Below are positions 7,674 through 18,103 of a stretch of 64,000 nucleotides of DNA, piece after piece. Position numbers and translations under genes: made by a program. Source of the stretch: Marivirga lumbricoides (lineage in GTDB: Bacteria > Bacteroidota > Bacteroidia > Cytophagales > Cyclobacteriaceae); NCBI RefSeq assembly GCF_014636295.1, contig NZ_BMEC01000019.1, positions 21,698 through 85,697 on the forward strand, read 5' to 3'. The first letter of the stretch is position 1, and each line of letters begins with the position of its first letter. Below the pieces are notes generated by a model, which was not told the origin of the DNA, did not search any database, and worked only from the letters and a program-made list of their open reading frames with translations.

Positions 7674-10595
7674 ATGAAGCACCTCTACAAAAAGATATTT
7701 CCTTTGATTCTTGCTAAAAAAAGATGTGCCTTATCTTTTCTGTTGCTACTTCTTTTAACTAATCCCTTGTTCTTGGAGGCTCAGACTACAGTTACAAATA
7801 AAGGAGAAACTATAACAATCGCCAATACCTCTTTATATATAAATGGAAGTTTAATTAATGATGTAAATAAAGAAGGTGACAGAGATGGGGGTGTTGATAA
7901 TGCTGGTACCCTGCTTGTTAGAGACAGCCTCGTGAATAAAACACAAAACAACCTTTTTGATCCTTTAACAACAGGAGGCAAAGTTATTTTTAATGGAAGC
8001 AATGAACAGGTAATACAAAGTCCCCAATTTGTGCATTTTTATCATTTATTTGTAGAAAAGCAGGGGGGCAATCTGGTTCTCAGGCAATCAATTCGTGTAT
8101 TAGATTCTCTTTCATTGGTGAGTGGTAGCTTGTTTCTTGGTGATTATGATATTGATTTTACGCCCAGCACAAATGCATCAGGGACCGGACGTATATTCGG
8201 TGAAAATAACACAAACAGAATATACACAGGCTTACAGGGCAAAGGCGTAGTGAAAACAAGAGAATATTTAGAAAACGTAGACAATACTTTCAGTCCGGGC
8301 AATCTGGGATTGAGCATTACAACTTCAACAGATGCATTTTTTGGAACCACTGAAATTACGCGTGGCCATGGGCAGCAAAAAGGTGCGGGAGATGGCAGTA
8401 TTTCTCGCTTTTATGATTTTACTCCTGAAACTTCAAGTAAGGCAAAAGAAGTTAGTCTCCAGTATTTGGATGATACAGAACTTGCTTCATTGGATGAAAC
8501 AACTTTTGGCTTATGGTACTCAGCTGATGGTGGGGTAATTTGGCGCAGCCAGGGCGGAACCTTAGATGCTGCTCAGGACAAGGTAGTAAAGTCAGATGTT
8601 CCTTTTTCAACTTTAACGAGGGTAACTATTGGCCCAAGAGATTGTATAGCCCCCCCTGTTGTAGATTTAGGGAATTCACCTTTATATTTTTGCGCAGGAG
8701 AAACCATCACCCTGGATGCGGGGAACCCCGGAATGGAATATAGCTGGTCAAATACAGCAACTACACAAACTATTGAGGTAAGTGAAGCGGGAATTTATAG
8801 TGTGACTGTCATCAATGCAAATGGGTGTGTAGGTATAGGGCAAATCCAACTGATTGAACAACCTCTTCCTATCGCAGACTTTAAGGCTTCTTACGTTTGT
8901 ATAGGTGAAAAGACTATTTTCACGAATCAATCGACAATTTCGGAGGGTAATCTTACCTATCAGTGGGATTTTGGTATACCGGGTATAGATACGGATATTT
9001 CTACTGCGGAAAATCCGGAATTTATATACGAGGAAGCTGGAACTTATCAAGTAAAACTGCTGGTAAGTTCTTCTTACGGATGTACAGACTCTATCACAAA
9101 AACTGTAGTAGTTTCTCCTCTGCCTGAAGCTGCCTTTTCGGTTGATAATGTTTGTTTTGGTGAAACGATAAACTTTACCAACAACTCAACTGTGGCAGCA
9201 GGGGGCATGACATACTTATGGGAGTTTGGGGATGGAACTACCTCTTCTGCAGTCAGTCCTTCTAAAAACTATTCCGAGGCCGGCAGTTACAATGTTAAGC
9301 TGATAGTAATTTCTAATGCGGGATGTAAAGATTCAATCACTCAAACCCTGGCTGTTTACAGCAAGCCGGTACCAGACTTTAGTTTTACAAGCGTTTGTAA
9401 GGGAGATGATATTGCCATAGTCAACAACTCCACGAGTGAAAATGGAAGGCTTTCATACTATTGGGATTTTGGAGACGGTACAAGCTCAACCTCAAAAAAA
9501 CCATCTAAATCCTATGTAGAGGCAGGTTTTTATACAATAATCCTTACTATAAACTCTCCCTATGGCTGTGGGGAAGTAATAAGTAAAGAAATTGCCATCA
9601 ATGCATGTCCCGGACCTGATCCGGTGGATTGTAGTCAGTTGAATTTTCAGGTTAATTTAGGACCGGATCAGGAATTATGCCCGGGAGAATTTCTTATTCT
9701 GGATGCTGGTAGTGAAGGTGCCAGCTATCGCTGGTCAAATAATTCAACAGAAAGAACCTTAAGGGTAGATCAGGCAGGTGAATATTGGGTGGAAGTGATG
9801 AGTGATCAGGGCTGTATGAGCAAAGATTATATAACAATAGAATCTTTAGAGCTAAACCTCGGTAAGGATATTCTTTTCTGCCAGGGGGGAGGTGTAACTT
9901 TAGATGCTGGAAATCCGGGGAGCGTCTATAGATGGAATTCTGACCAAGGGTTAAGTGCATTTAATCAAAGTTTAGAAGTGGTGTCTCCAGGTAAGTACTG
10001 GGTAACTGTGGAAAGAGGAAGTTGTTCAATCACTGATACTGTGAATGTACGAGAAACGAGCAATGCCATGACGGCAAACTTTTTATCAGCAAGCCTTGTG
10101 GATGTTGGAGATACCCTTGAGTTTATTCAGGTATCCTATCCACAGCCTACAGAATTTTACTGGAGTTTTGGTGATGGTACTTATAGTGAAGAGGCAGATC
10201 CTTCTCATATTTACTATCAGTCAGGAGATTTTGATGTAAAGCTTATTACAGGTAATGATGTATGTGCTGACACTTTAACAAAAACTATTACAGTGAGGCC
10301 TCTTCGAACGCCAGGGGAGATGGAGGTAATCGGAGAAACATTTACAGAGATATTGCTTGTTAAAATTTACCCAAACCCCACCCGAGGCAACTTAAAGCTT
10401 GAAATTGAACTTTCTAAAGAGACTGAAGTTGGAATTTCGGTATACAATATGGGAGGTATATTGATGACAACTAAAGAGTTGAATGGGCAATCAATCAAAG
10501 AGACATTAGATTTAAATCGCTTCAGTAGTGGAATGTATATAGTTAGGGTGATTGCCGGAAATCAGGTGGAGATGAGAAAAGTAATTAAGTTGTAG
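7674..10595 (+). CDS. Multidomain PKD surface protein with type A T9SS sorting domain
   Basis: The 973-residue product has a long signal region (1-36). Next come an N-terminal beta-rich segment (about 40-330) and an Ig-like cell-surface module (C..GETITLDAGNPG..YSWS, about 340-395). Three PKD domains follow (YQWDFG, YLWEFGDGT, YYWDFGDGT; about 400-650), two further C-x-G..LDAG modules (about 660-790), and a fourth PKD (FYWSFGDGT). The last ~80 residues begin with KIYPNPTRGNLKLE and end with MRKVIKL, the type A T9SS sorting signal. It should be exported through the outer membrane and attached to the surface. Third gene of the operon. Confidence 0.88.
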   Translation: MKHLYKKIFPLILAKKRCALSFLLLLLLTNPLFLEAQTTVTNKGETITIANTSLYINGSLINDVNKEGDRDGGVDNAGTLLVRDSLVNKTQNNLFDPLTTGGKVIFNGSNEQVIQSPQFVHFYHLFVEKQGGNLVLRQSIRVLDSLSLVSGSLFLGDYDIDFTPSTNASGTGRIFGENNTNRIYTGLQGKGVVKTREYLENVDNTFSPGNLGLSITTSTDAFFGTTEITRGHGQQKGAGDGSISRFYDFTPETSSKAKEVSLQYLDDTELASLDETTFGLWYSADGGVIWRSQGGTLDAAQDKVVKSDVPFSTLTRVTIGPRDCIAPPVVDLGNSPLYFCAGETITLDAGNPGMEYSWSNTATTQTIEVSEAGIYSVTVINANGCVGIGQIQLIEQPLPIADFKASYVCIGEKTIFTNQSTISEGNLTYQWDFGIPGIDTDISTAENPEFIYEEAGTYQVKLLVSSSYGCTDSITKTVVVSPLPEAAFSVDNVCFGETINFTNNSTVAAGGMTYLWEFGDGTTSSAVSPSKNYSEAGSYNVKLIVISNAGCKDSITQTLAVYSKPVPDFSFTSVCKGDDIAIVNNSTSENGRLSYYWDFGDGTSSTSKKPSKSYVEAGFYTIILTINSPYGCGEVISKEIAINACPGPDPVDCSQLNFQVNLGPDQELCPGEFLILDAGSEGASYRWSNNSTERTLRVDQAGEYWVEVMSDQGCMSKDYITIESLELNLGKDILFCQGGGVTLDAGNPGSVYRWNSDQGLSAFNQSLEVVSPGKYWVTVERGSCSITDTVNVRETSNAMTANFLSASLVDVGDTLEFIQVSYPQPTEFYWSFGDGTYSEEADPSHIYYQSGDFDVKLITGNDVCADTLTKTITVRPLRTPGEMEVIGETFTEILLVKIYPNPTRGNLKLEIELSKETEVGISVYNMGGILMTTKELNGQSIKETLDLNRFSSGMYIVRVIAGNQVEMRKVIKL

Positions 10596-10608
10596 AAGCT
10601 ACTTCGTA

Positions 10609-11793
10609 ATGAAGAAAATTGATAGGTTGTATATTCTTTTTGTGCTTTGCTGTGCATTTATTTTTCAATTAAATGCACAGGAAAGAAGGTGCTCCTTTGA
10701 TGCACCAAATATAACAACAGAACATCAGCAAAAGCGACAGATGACGGAGATTGAGGATTTGGAAATCCTTCAGGTAAGGGTGGTTTTTCATGTAGTTTAT
10801 CAGGATGGTGTCCAAAATATTTCTGATGAACAAATCTTCTCTCAGTTGAGAGTGCTCAATCACGATTATCAAAAGACCAATTCTGATTCAGTTAATATTC
10901 CTGAAATTTTCAAGCCTTTAGCTGCCAATTGTAAACTCCAATTTGTTTTAGCGCAACAAGATGAGCTCGGGATACCTTCCAATGGAATTACCCGCACACA
11001 AACTACACATGGCCCTTTCGGAAACAACGATATTCACTTTACTGAACTTGGTGGAAAGGATGCATGGAATACTGAAAAATATCTCAATATATGGATTTGT
11101 AACCTGGCGCCAGGTGTTTTAGGATATGCCACACCACCCGGCACAGCTAAAGAAGAAGATGGTGTTGTCATTCATTATGAAAATATAGGGACTTTAGGCT
11201 CAGCTAAAATTCCTTACGAGGGTGGCCGAACTTTAACACATGAAGTAGGTCATTATTTAGGCTTGCAACATATCTGGGGAACTAGAGGAGGATGTGATGA
11301 TGACGATGGAATTGAAGATACCCCCATTCAGGCAGATGCAATCTATGATTGCAGCGAAAGCAAGTTTTCCTGCGGTAGTCAGGACATGGTTCAAAATTTT
11401 ATGAATCTTGCTGAAGATGATTGCTTAAACTTTTTCACGAAAGGTCAGGCTACCGTGATGCGCTCAGTCTTACTAAATGAAAGACAGGGAGTGATAGACA
11501 CAAGTAGCCTGGTGCTAAGTATAAACAAAGGTAGCTTTGCAGGCAGTTTATCAGTTGTTCCTCTCAGAGGACAAAAGACAAGATATGAGATAAAAGGTTT
11601 GGAAAACTCTTCAATAAAATCAATTGCTGTTTTCAGTCAGAGTGGAACCAACCTTTTAAGCAGGTATCTCTTAGGCGTAAAGTCTTCTCAGAAATTAGAG
11701 ATAGACCTTGAGGGGTACCCGGAAGGTATTTATTTTATTCAGGTTGCCACAAGAGAAAAAATATATACAAAACGAATTTTACATCTATTATAA
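10609..11793 (+). CDS. M43 (pappalysin-like) zinc metalloprotease with C-terminal sorting domain
   Basis: The 394-residue product carries a signal peptide ending NAQ and the zinc site HEVGHYLGLQH at residues 211-221. This is the extended HExxHxxGxxH of metzincins, followed by WG and a downstream QNFMNL segment that supplies the Met-turn. Cys residues flank the active site as in the M43B/cytophagalysin group. The C-terminal ~75 residues, with YPEGIYFIQV and KRILHLL, form a beta-rich type A-like T9SS sorting domain, although the usual YPNP is replaced. Role inferred: secreted protease processing or degrading surface proteins, possibly its operon mates. Confidence 0.85.
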   Translation: MKKIDRLYILFVLCCAFIFQLNAQERRCSFDAPNITTEHQQKRQMTEIEDLEILQVRVVFHVVYQDGVQNISDEQIFSQLRVLNHDYQKTNSDSVNIPEIFKPLAANCKLQFVLAQQDELGIPSNGITRTQTTHGPFGNNDIHFTELGGKDAWNTEKYLNIWICNLAPGVLGYATPPGTAKEEDGVVIHYENIGTLGSAKIPYEGGRTLTHEVGHYLGLQHIWGTRGGCDDDDGIEDTPIQADAIYDCSESKFSCGSQDMVQNFMNLAEDDCLNFFTKGQATVMRSVLLNERQGVIDTSSLVLSINKGSFAGSLSVVPLRGQKTRYEIKGLENSSIKSIAVFSQSGTNLLSRYLLGVKSSQKLEIDLEGYPEGIYFIQVATREKIYTKRILHLL

Positions 11794-11808
11794 AAGTATT
11801 CAATTAAA

Positions 11809-14586
11809 ATGAAGAACAGTAAAAAACTCTGCTCTCTTTGCCTAACTCTTTTGAGCTTCCTGATGATTAGTTTCTCAGCCATTGCTCAACCGTGTTTGCA
11901 GGGATGGACCTACAGAGTACCTATAAATGTTGATAATTCGACCTCGGCTGTTGCCTTAAGCAATTTCCAGGTTTCTTTTGAGCTAAACACGCAGGAGTTA
12001 ATTGCAGCAGGTAAATTAAATTACGATGGGAGCGACCTTCGAATTTTGTCTGCCGGTGGTAGTGTGCTTCCACACTGGATTGAAAAGCCTACCTTCAATA
12101 CTCCTCAAACAAGAATATGGGTTAAAGTAGCTTCTATTCCTGCTAATGCAGTGGAAACCATTTACGCTTTTTATGGCAGGCCAGCTGCCCAGAATATCAG
12201 TAGCGGAGAAAATACATTTGAATTTTTTGATGATTTTCAGGATGTTGTAGTAAATACAAATAAGTGGGTCACCTGTAATGAAGGTGATTTCTCTGTGGCA
12301 AATAACTACCTGACTCTTTCTTCAACCACGTTAGCTACAGAGAAAGCCACTATGGTATCTCATGCTACTTTCACGCAACCCGTGGTGAGCGAAATGTATG
12401 TCAATTCAGTAAGTGGTTCAGGTGGTGCTTTTATAGGGTTACTAAGTCCCGCTAGTTATAACGGATACGGCCTTTTCTATAATGCTAGTCCTGCAACAAC
12501 TATGCGAATGAAGCTTTTTTCAAGCGATCCGGCCTGTTTTGTCGCGGCAAATGAAAGTCCGTCCCCCAATGCTGTTTCAGCTTTACAAACTCAGGGAGTC
12601 TGGCTGTTCGCTTGGCCTCAAACCGCTAGTCAGTTTATTGATTGGCCGGGAGCTTCTTCCCACCCTTTAACAAGGGCAGATGCTACCTATGCCTTACCAT
12701 CTGCTACAGCAATTGCCATAGGAAATATGGATGTAAATGGAAGTGTTCAGCTTGACTGGGTGCGTGTACGAAAGTTTGCTGAAATTGAGCCCTCTACTTC
12801 TATTGGAGTAGAAGTTGCGTCTGTTACCTCTGCTACGGCAGGTAATAACGGGCCGCTTTGTACCGGGCAAACGCTTCAGCTAACGGCTTCTGCAGTTGCA
12901 GGAGTTCAATATGCATGGACAGGTCCGAATGGCTTTACCTCAGGTTTGCAGAACCCGGAAATTATAAATGTAAGTACAGCTATGGCTGGTACTTACGAGG
13001 TGGTAGTAAGCATTCCATCAGGTTGCTCCTCTGTTCAAGCCACTACGGAAGTAAACATAAGTGCACCTACTGTAGCTGGTACAATCACAGGTGATGCAAC
13101 AGTATGTGCAGGCAGTAATACAGGCTCTATTTTACTTTCAGGGAATACAGGAGAGGTTAGGCGTTGGGAGTTTTCTAATTCCGGGGCAGAGCCATGGGGT
13201 ACAATCAATAATACAAGCACAGCATTAAGCTATACGAACTTAGTGGCAACTACCCATTTCAGAGCTGTTGTTCAAAATGGAGCCTGTGAAGAAAAAGTAT
13301 CTAACACAGTAATTATTGAAGTGAGCCCAACTACCAATGGTGGAAAAGCAATAGGCTCAACAACTACCTGTAGCGAAGAAAATTCGGGTATCATTCTTTT
13401 ATCCGGCCAGATCGGGAAAGTGTTAGAATGGCAATCGTCAGCTGACAATTGGGTAAGTATCAATACAATCAATGAAACAACTGAGTCCTTATCCTACAAT
13501 AACTTAACAGAAACAACCCAATTCAGAGCAGTAGTTCAAAGTGGAGTTTGTGAGCTTAAATATTCTGAACCGGCAGTAGTGACAGTTAGCCCTTTGCCAG
13601 TGGTAACTTTTGCGGCACAGGCAGTTTGTGATGGAAGCCCCACTTCCTTTATCAATAACAGTACTATAGCGTCCGGGAGTATTTCGAGCTACCTTTGGGA
13701 TTTTGGTGATGGTACAAGCTCCATTGAACGAAACCCTATAAAACAGTACCTCAATAAAGGTGCATATACAGTAAAATTAACAGCGACTTCCGATAAGGGC
13801 TGTCAGGCATATATTTTAAAAACAGTAACTGTCAATGAATTTCCGGTTGCTAACTTTTCTCTGGAAGATGTTTGCTTCGGTGATCCGGTAGAAGTGAATA
13901 ACTCGTCTTCATATGGTTCAGGAGCCTTAACTTATTCATGGAATTTTGGGGATGGTTCTACCTCAGAGTTAACAGCCCCTTCTCATAAGTATGCGGGGCC
14001 GGGTATTTATTCGGTTAAGCTAATTGTTAGCACAGAATTAGGATGTGAAGATTCTCTTACCCGCTATGTGGAAGTATTTGGTGCTCCGTTAGCAGATGCA
14101 GGTACGGATACCGCAATTAGTAAAGGGTTCAATGTGCAGCTATCTGCAAAAGGAGGTGTAGACTATAGATGGGAACCTATTACTGGTTTAAGTAACTCAA
14201 ACATATCAAACCCAATAGCTTCTCCTCTTGAAACGACAACTTATACGGTAACAGTAACAGATGAAAATGGCTGTAATAGTTCCGATGAGGTAACGGTTTT
14301 TGTTGAAAATGATTACAGAGTATACGTTTCTAATGTGCTTACACCGGATGGAAATGGTGTAAACGATACCTGGATTATTAAGAATATTGAAAATTTTGGT
14401 GAGTGCAATGTTTATGTTTTCGACCGATGGGGTGAAGAAGTCTATTCAAAAAAAGCATATAAAAATGACTGGAATGGCTTCAGAGGAACTGATATCCTTC
14501 CAGATGGCACTTATTATTACTTAATAACCTTTGAAGACTCTAATAAGCAGTATAAGGGAGCATTAACAATTTTACGAAATCAGTAA
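11809..14586 (+). CDS. DUF2341/PKD surface protein with gliding-motility-type (CHU_C, type B) C-terminal domain
   Basis: The 925-residue product begins with a signal peptide ending AIAQ and a DUF2341 module (about 40-125, with the FYGRP strand typical of that family). A laminin-like beta-sandwich region (about 130-330) follows, then Ig-like C-rich modules with internal duplication (two copies of a V-x-AGTITG/GGKAIGST...C...ILLSG block). Two PKD domains come next (YLWDFGDGT, YSWNFGDGS; about 610-775). The last ~85 residues carry the type B signal: TPDGNGVNDTW, VFDRWGEEVY, WNG, LPDGTYYYLI. Type B cargo normally needs a PorP/SprF-type partner, and one is the very next gene. Confidence 0.9.
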   Translation: MKNSKKLCSLCLTLLSFLMISFSAIAQPCLQGWTYRVPINVDNSTSAVALSNFQVSFELNTQELIAAGKLNYDGSDLRILSAGGSVLPHWIEKPTFNTPQTRIWVKVASIPANAVETIYAFYGRPAAQNISSGENTFEFFDDFQDVVVNTNKWVTCNEGDFSVANNYLTLSSTTLATEKATMVSHATFTQPVVSEMYVNSVSGSGGAFIGLLSPASYNGYGLFYNASPATTMRMKLFSSDPACFVAANESPSPNAVSALQTQGVWLFAWPQTASQFIDWPGASSHPLTRADATYALPSATAIAIGNMDVNGSVQLDWVRVRKFAEIEPSTSIGVEVASVTSATAGNNGPLCTGQTLQLTASAVAGVQYAWTGPNGFTSGLQNPEIINVSTAMAGTYEVVVSIPSGCSSVQATTEVNISAPTVAGTITGDATVCAGSNTGSILLSGNTGEVRRWEFSNSGAEPWGTINNTSTALSYTNLVATTHFRAVVQNGACEEKVSNTVIIEVSPTTNGGKAIGSTTTCSEENSGIILLSGQIGKVLEWQSSADNWVSINTINETTESLSYNNLTETTQFRAVVQSGVCELKYSEPAVVTVSPLPVVTFAAQAVCDGSPTSFINNSTIASGSISSYLWDFGDGTSSIERNPIKQYLNKGAYTVKLTATSDKGCQAYILKTVTVNEFPVANFSLEDVCFGDPVEVNNSSSYGSGALTYSWNFGDGSTSELTAPSHKYAGPGIYSVKLIVSTELGCEDSLTRYVEVFGAPLADAGTDTAISKGFNVQLSAKGGVDYRWEPITGLSNSNISNPIASPLETTTYTVTVTDENGCNSSDEVTVFVENDYRVYVSNVLTPDGNGVNDTWIIKNIENFGECNVYVFDRWGEEVYSKKAYKNDWNGFRGTDILPDGTYYYLITFEDSNKQYKGALTILRNQ

Positions 14587-14600
14587 TAGAAGCCGGTTCA

Positions 14601-16028
14601 ATGAAAAGATTAATAATAATATTGTTTTTAGGTAGCATACAACAGCTGTGGGCACAACAAGCTCCAGGGTTTAACCAGTATTTTAGAAACCCCTTTCTTC
14701 TTAATCCGTCAACAGCGGGTTTTCAACCATCACCGGAGTTAATGATTCTCTATCGTAAACAGTGGGCGGACATTGCAGGAGCACCCACCACCCAGGCTCT
14801 AACTTTTACGAGTCCGATTAAAAATCAAAGGATGGGGGTAGGGGTATATGTATATAATGATGTGGTAAATATTTTGGGCAAAACAGGTGCTCTTCTTGCT
14901 TACAGATACTCAGTGCCATTAGCGAAAAAACACCAACTTTCATTTGGACTGGCAGCAGGTTTGACTGATAGCCGTATTTATTTTGATCGAATAAGAGCAG
15001 AAGATCCTTTTGAGGAAAGCTTATTACTTAACTCCGAAAGGGGAGCTTATGTTGACGGAAACCTGGGCATTCATTATCAATTTAAGGAACTTAAAATAGG
15101 TCTGGCAGCTCAGCAATTATTTGAAAATACCGTGCAATTTGAAAATACTGCAGATGAGAAATTTCTTGCTTATAACTTGATCCGTCACTATATGATAACA
15201 GCAGCTTATAGCTTTCGCCTAAGTAATACAGTAACTATAGACCCGTACTTGTTGATGAAGTCAGCTCAAGGTCTACCTTCACAAGTGGATGTTAATGCTA
15301 TCTTTAAATATAGGGAAAATAGTTGGTTAGCACTGAGTTATCGAAACAATACAGCCGCAGCTGTTTCACTGGGAACTGATTTTGAAGAGAGATATACTGT
15401 TGGTTATTCTTATGAAATGCCAATAAATTCCCTGGCAGGGGTAGGCGGAAGCACACATGAAGTTATGGTGGGAATCCGTTTTGGAAAATCCTCTTCATCA
15501 TTACAGGGAACAACAGTAGGTAAAGATGAAAATACTGCTAGTGACTATAAAAAAGCGGTGCAAGAGCAATATGAATTAATTGATCAGCTTCAACAAAGTA
15601 ACGAAGTACTGAAGAAAGAGGTTGAACAGAATAAGGAGACAATTCAAAATCAAAAAGAAGAAATTGATGAGCTTAAAAAGGTCAGACAGGAAGACTTGGA
15701 AGAAATTGAAAAGATAATTGAAAAGGTAAAAGTTGGAGAACAGGAAACCGGTGAGAGTGAAGGAGAAGAAAGAAAGTATTATGCCATAGTAGGGGCTTTC
15801 AAAACTTTGAAATATGCTAAACTATTCCAGAAAATTCTGCTGCGTGAGCTAAATTTAGAGACCTCTGTTGTTCAAAGTCAGCGTATTTCTGGAGTGAACT
15901 ACTTCTTTATATATACAAATAGTCATGTAGATTTCCTGGAGGCACAAAAAGAAATCAATAACTTAAGCAGAATGGATTCAAAAGGTATTATCATTGGCAA
16001 CCCCTGGATTTATCAAATGAGTAAATGA
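14601..16028 (+). CDS. PorP/SprF-family T9SS outer-membrane protein with coiled coil and SPOR domain
   Basis: The 475-residue product has a signal peptide (1-19) and a PorP/SprF barrel (about 20-300). Family landmarks are FNQYFRNPFLLNPSTAG at the mature start, YRKQW, and the barrel end YTVGYSYEMP..GSTHEVMVGIRF. After the barrel, where most family members stop, there is a charged coiled coil (about 314-378, E/K/Q heptads). A SPOR-like fold follows at about 391-475 (YYAIVGAFKTLKYA ... YFFIYTN). SPOR domains bind denuded peptidoglycan. It lies 14 bases after the type B cargo gene and closes the operon. Inferred role: wall-tethered anchor or export partner for that cargo. Confidence 0.85.
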   Translation: MKRLIIILFLGSIQQLWAQQAPGFNQYFRNPFLLNPSTAGFQPSPELMILYRKQWADIAGAPTTQALTFTSPIKNQRMGVGVYVYNDVVNILGKTGALLAYRYSVPLAKKHQLSFGLAAGLTDSRIYFDRIRAEDPFEESLLLNSERGAYVDGNLGIHYQFKELKIGLAAQQLFENTVQFENTADEKFLAYNLIRHYMITAAYSFRLSNTVTIDPYLLMKSAQGLPSQVDVNAIFKYRENSWLALSYRNNTAAAVSLGTDFEERYTVGYSYEMPINSLAGVGGSTHEVMVGIRFGKSSSSLQGTTVGKDENTASDYKKAVQEQYELIDQLQQSNEVLKKEVEQNKETIQNQKEEIDELKKVRQEDLEEIEKIIEKVKVGEQETGESEGEERKYYAIVGAFKTLKYAKLFQKILLRELNLETSVVQSQRISGVNYFFIYTNSHVDFLEAQKEINNLSRMDSKGIIIGNPWIYQMSK

Positions 16029-16600
16029 AAATCTAATTGAATACTAATAATCTCATAGTAGGCAGAGCTTTTGCAGACAATAAAACAAAATAATGTCGCT
16101 AAATTTAAAGAGGGTTTACGTTTGGCTAAAAAAATCTCAGGTACAATTTATAACTTTTTTAGAACTATTTCCTTCATCGTTTTGAAAGCAGGATTTTCCT
16201 TTCTTTTTATGCAACGCATTCATTGGATGTAGCTTTTTTCTTCCATATAATTCAACCAGCTCTCCCTGGTTAGGTTAAGGCATCTCAGAGATATAGCTAT
16301 TCTATGACTCGATTTGATTATTAAAACAGGTATAAATTGAACTCAAGGGGGGGGAATAGAAGGATCATTTGATACTATTGAAAACAGAATATGTCAGTTA
16401 GAAATGGACAGGATATTGATTTACAAGTTTTCGAATTTCAATTGAACATGGTAAAATATAACAATTGGTTAAGGTAAAACAGCGAGAGATTGAAAAAATA
16501 CTAAACCCACTATCTAAACATTTATTGATCAAAATATAAGACAAAAAAAAGCCTGATTTTGAGATCAGGCTTCGTAAATTTAAAATAATGGAGATTTTTA
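16029..16600. other. Intergenic region, convergent genes
   Basis: About 570 bases between the end of the surface operon and the convergent floA gene. No frame gives a protein I recognise. It contains an eight-base G run at 16347-16354, unusual in this AT-rich DNA, and the floA terminator at 16543-16572. No terminator was seen for the surface operon. Confidence 0.5.
16543..16572 (-). terminator. Terminator of the floA transcript
   Basis: On the minus strand AAGCCTGAT pairs with ATCAGGCTT across a 6-base loop, followed by eight T (the A run at 16543-16550 on the plus strand). It lies 29 bases past the floA stop. Confidence 0.85.
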
Positions 16601-17608
16601 TCAATCTTCTTTCTTTTTACCGGTATCAGGTTTCTTTCTGGAGCTTCCTCCTTTGTCAGCACCTGAAATAGACTCTCTCATATCAGTATCAGCCTGAATA
16701 TTCTTCATTCTGTAATAATCCATAATCCCCAGATTCCCATTCCTGAATGATTCAGCAATAGCTTGAGGAACCTGAGCCTCTGCTTCTATTACTTTGGCTT
16801 TAGCTTCCTGAGCTTTTGCTTTCATTTCCTGCTCTTCAGCAACGGCCATTGCTCTTCTTTCTTCTGCTTTAGCTTCTGCAACTTTTAAATCGGCAGAAGC
16901 CTGATCCGTCTGTAGTTTGGCGCCAATGTTTGCTCCAACATCTACGTCAGCAATATCGATGGATAGAATTTCAAAAGCTGTACCAGCATCCAAGCCACGT
17001 TGTAACACTAGTTTTGAAATCTTGTCCGGATTTTCCAGTACATTTTTATGCGAAGCTGCAGAACCAATGGAGGTAACAATACCTTCTCCAACTCTGGCCA
17101 AAATAGTGTCTTCTCCAGCACCACCTACTAATTGCTGTATGTTTGCACGCACTGTAACCCTTGCTATAGCGATTAATTGAATTCCATCGGCTGCTACGGC
17201 AGCAACTTTTGGTGTTGTGATAACTTTAGGGTTTACAGAGATTTGAACAGCTTCAAATACATCTCTACCCGCCAAATCAATAGCAGTAGCTTGTTTGAAA
17301 CCTAAGGTAATGTTGGCTTTGTCAGCAGAAATAAGTGCCTTTATAACTGTAGGTACATTTCCTCCCGCCAGGTAGTGGGTTTCCAGCTCATTAGTGGTTA
17401 CTTCCAATCCTGCTTTTGTAGCTGTAATCATTGATTCCACAATAATTCGTGGAGGAACCTTTCTGATTCGCATGAAAACAAGCTCAAATAAACCTACCTT
17501 CACACCGGAGAAGATAGCAGTTATCCAGAGGTTAATGGGTACAAAATAGAGAAATACAAATAACAGTATGATACCTGCTATTACTATAAAAATTATCGAT
17601 GCGTCCAT
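16601..17608 (-). CDS. floA: Flotillin-like protein FloA
   Basis: The 335-residue product has one N-terminal hydrophobic hairpin (about 4-28) and then the FloA/YqfA core: [51 protein letters not shown]. An Ala/Glu/Lys coiled coil follows (about 240-285, [20 protein letters not shown]), then [20 protein letters not shown]. FloA oligomerises in the inner membrane and organises functional membrane microdomains. A Lys-rich tail ends the protein. It directly follows the NfeD gene (one base between the two genes), the classic nfeD-flotillin pair. Length and motifs are complete. Confidence 0.93.
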   Translation of the reverse strand: MDASIIFIVIAGIILLFVFLYFVPINLWITAIFSGVKVGLFELVFMRIRKVPPRIIVESMITATKAGLEVTTNELETHYLAGGNVPTVIKALISADKANITLGFKQATAIDLAGRDVFEAVQISVNPKVITTPKVAAVAADGIQLIAIARVTVRANIQQLVGGAGEDTILARVGEGIVTSIGSAASHKNVLENPDKISKLVLQRGLDAGTAFEILSIDIADVDVGANIGAKLQTDQASADLKVAEAKAEERRAMAVAEEQEMKAKAQEAKAKVIEAEAQVPQAIAESFRNGNLGIMDYYRMKNIQADTDMRESISGADKGGSSRKKPDTGKKKED

Positions 17609-17609
17609 A

Positions 17610-18071
17610 TTATTTAATTGGTTCTACAAATATTCGTTTATTATCAATTTTAACTATTTGAATAGGTTCTCCGGAGCCAATCCAGTCCCCTTTACTTCTT
17701 ACTTCGTAAATCTTGCCAAAAATCTCAGCTTTTCCTATAGGCTTCAAATCTGATACAGCTTTTCCTATTTCGCCTACCTGAAAAGTATAGATATCCTGAT
17801 CGTTTACTTTACTGCTGCTGATTGATTTTAAAGAAAATCTCTCCCATGATTTTGATTTGAAGCTATAGACAATAGCTAAAATAGTTACAATGCCCGTTCC
17901 TGCAACAGACCAATAACCGGCTGTATTGCCATAGTCATTAAATATCATGAATATCCCGCATATCATAAGGATAAGACCTAATATTCCGACTAAAGTAGTT
18001 CCGGGTACAAATATGATTTCGGCAATGATGAGTATCAAACCCACAAAAATCAGCAAGATAATTCCTATCAT
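17610..18071 (-). CDS. NfeD-family membrane protein
   Basis: The 153-residue product has three or four hydrophobic segments in the first ~90 residues ([44 protein letters not shown]). A small soluble OB-like domain follows, with [20 protein letters not shown], typical of NfeD (short NfeD1b form without protease domain). NfeD proteins partner with flotillins/stomatins, and floA is encoded immediately downstream on the same strand. Its start codon lies 33 bases past the proS stop, so the three genes may be co-transcribed. Confidence 0.88.
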   Translation of the reverse strand: MIGIILLIFVGLILIIAEIIFVPGTTLVGILGLILMICGIFMIFNDYGNTAGYWSVAGTGIVTILAIVYSFKSKSWERFSLKSISSSKVNDQDIYTFQVGEIGKAVSDLKPIGKAEIFGKIYEVRSKGDWIGSGEPIQIVKIDNKRIFVEPIK

Positions 18072-18103
18072 ATTGAAAAATTAAATCTAAAAATAAGAAA
18101 AAA

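Noticed and set aside
16347-16354. Run of eight G, possible phase-variation tract
   Set aside because: It is not in or directly upstream of a gene start, so no switching role is apparent.
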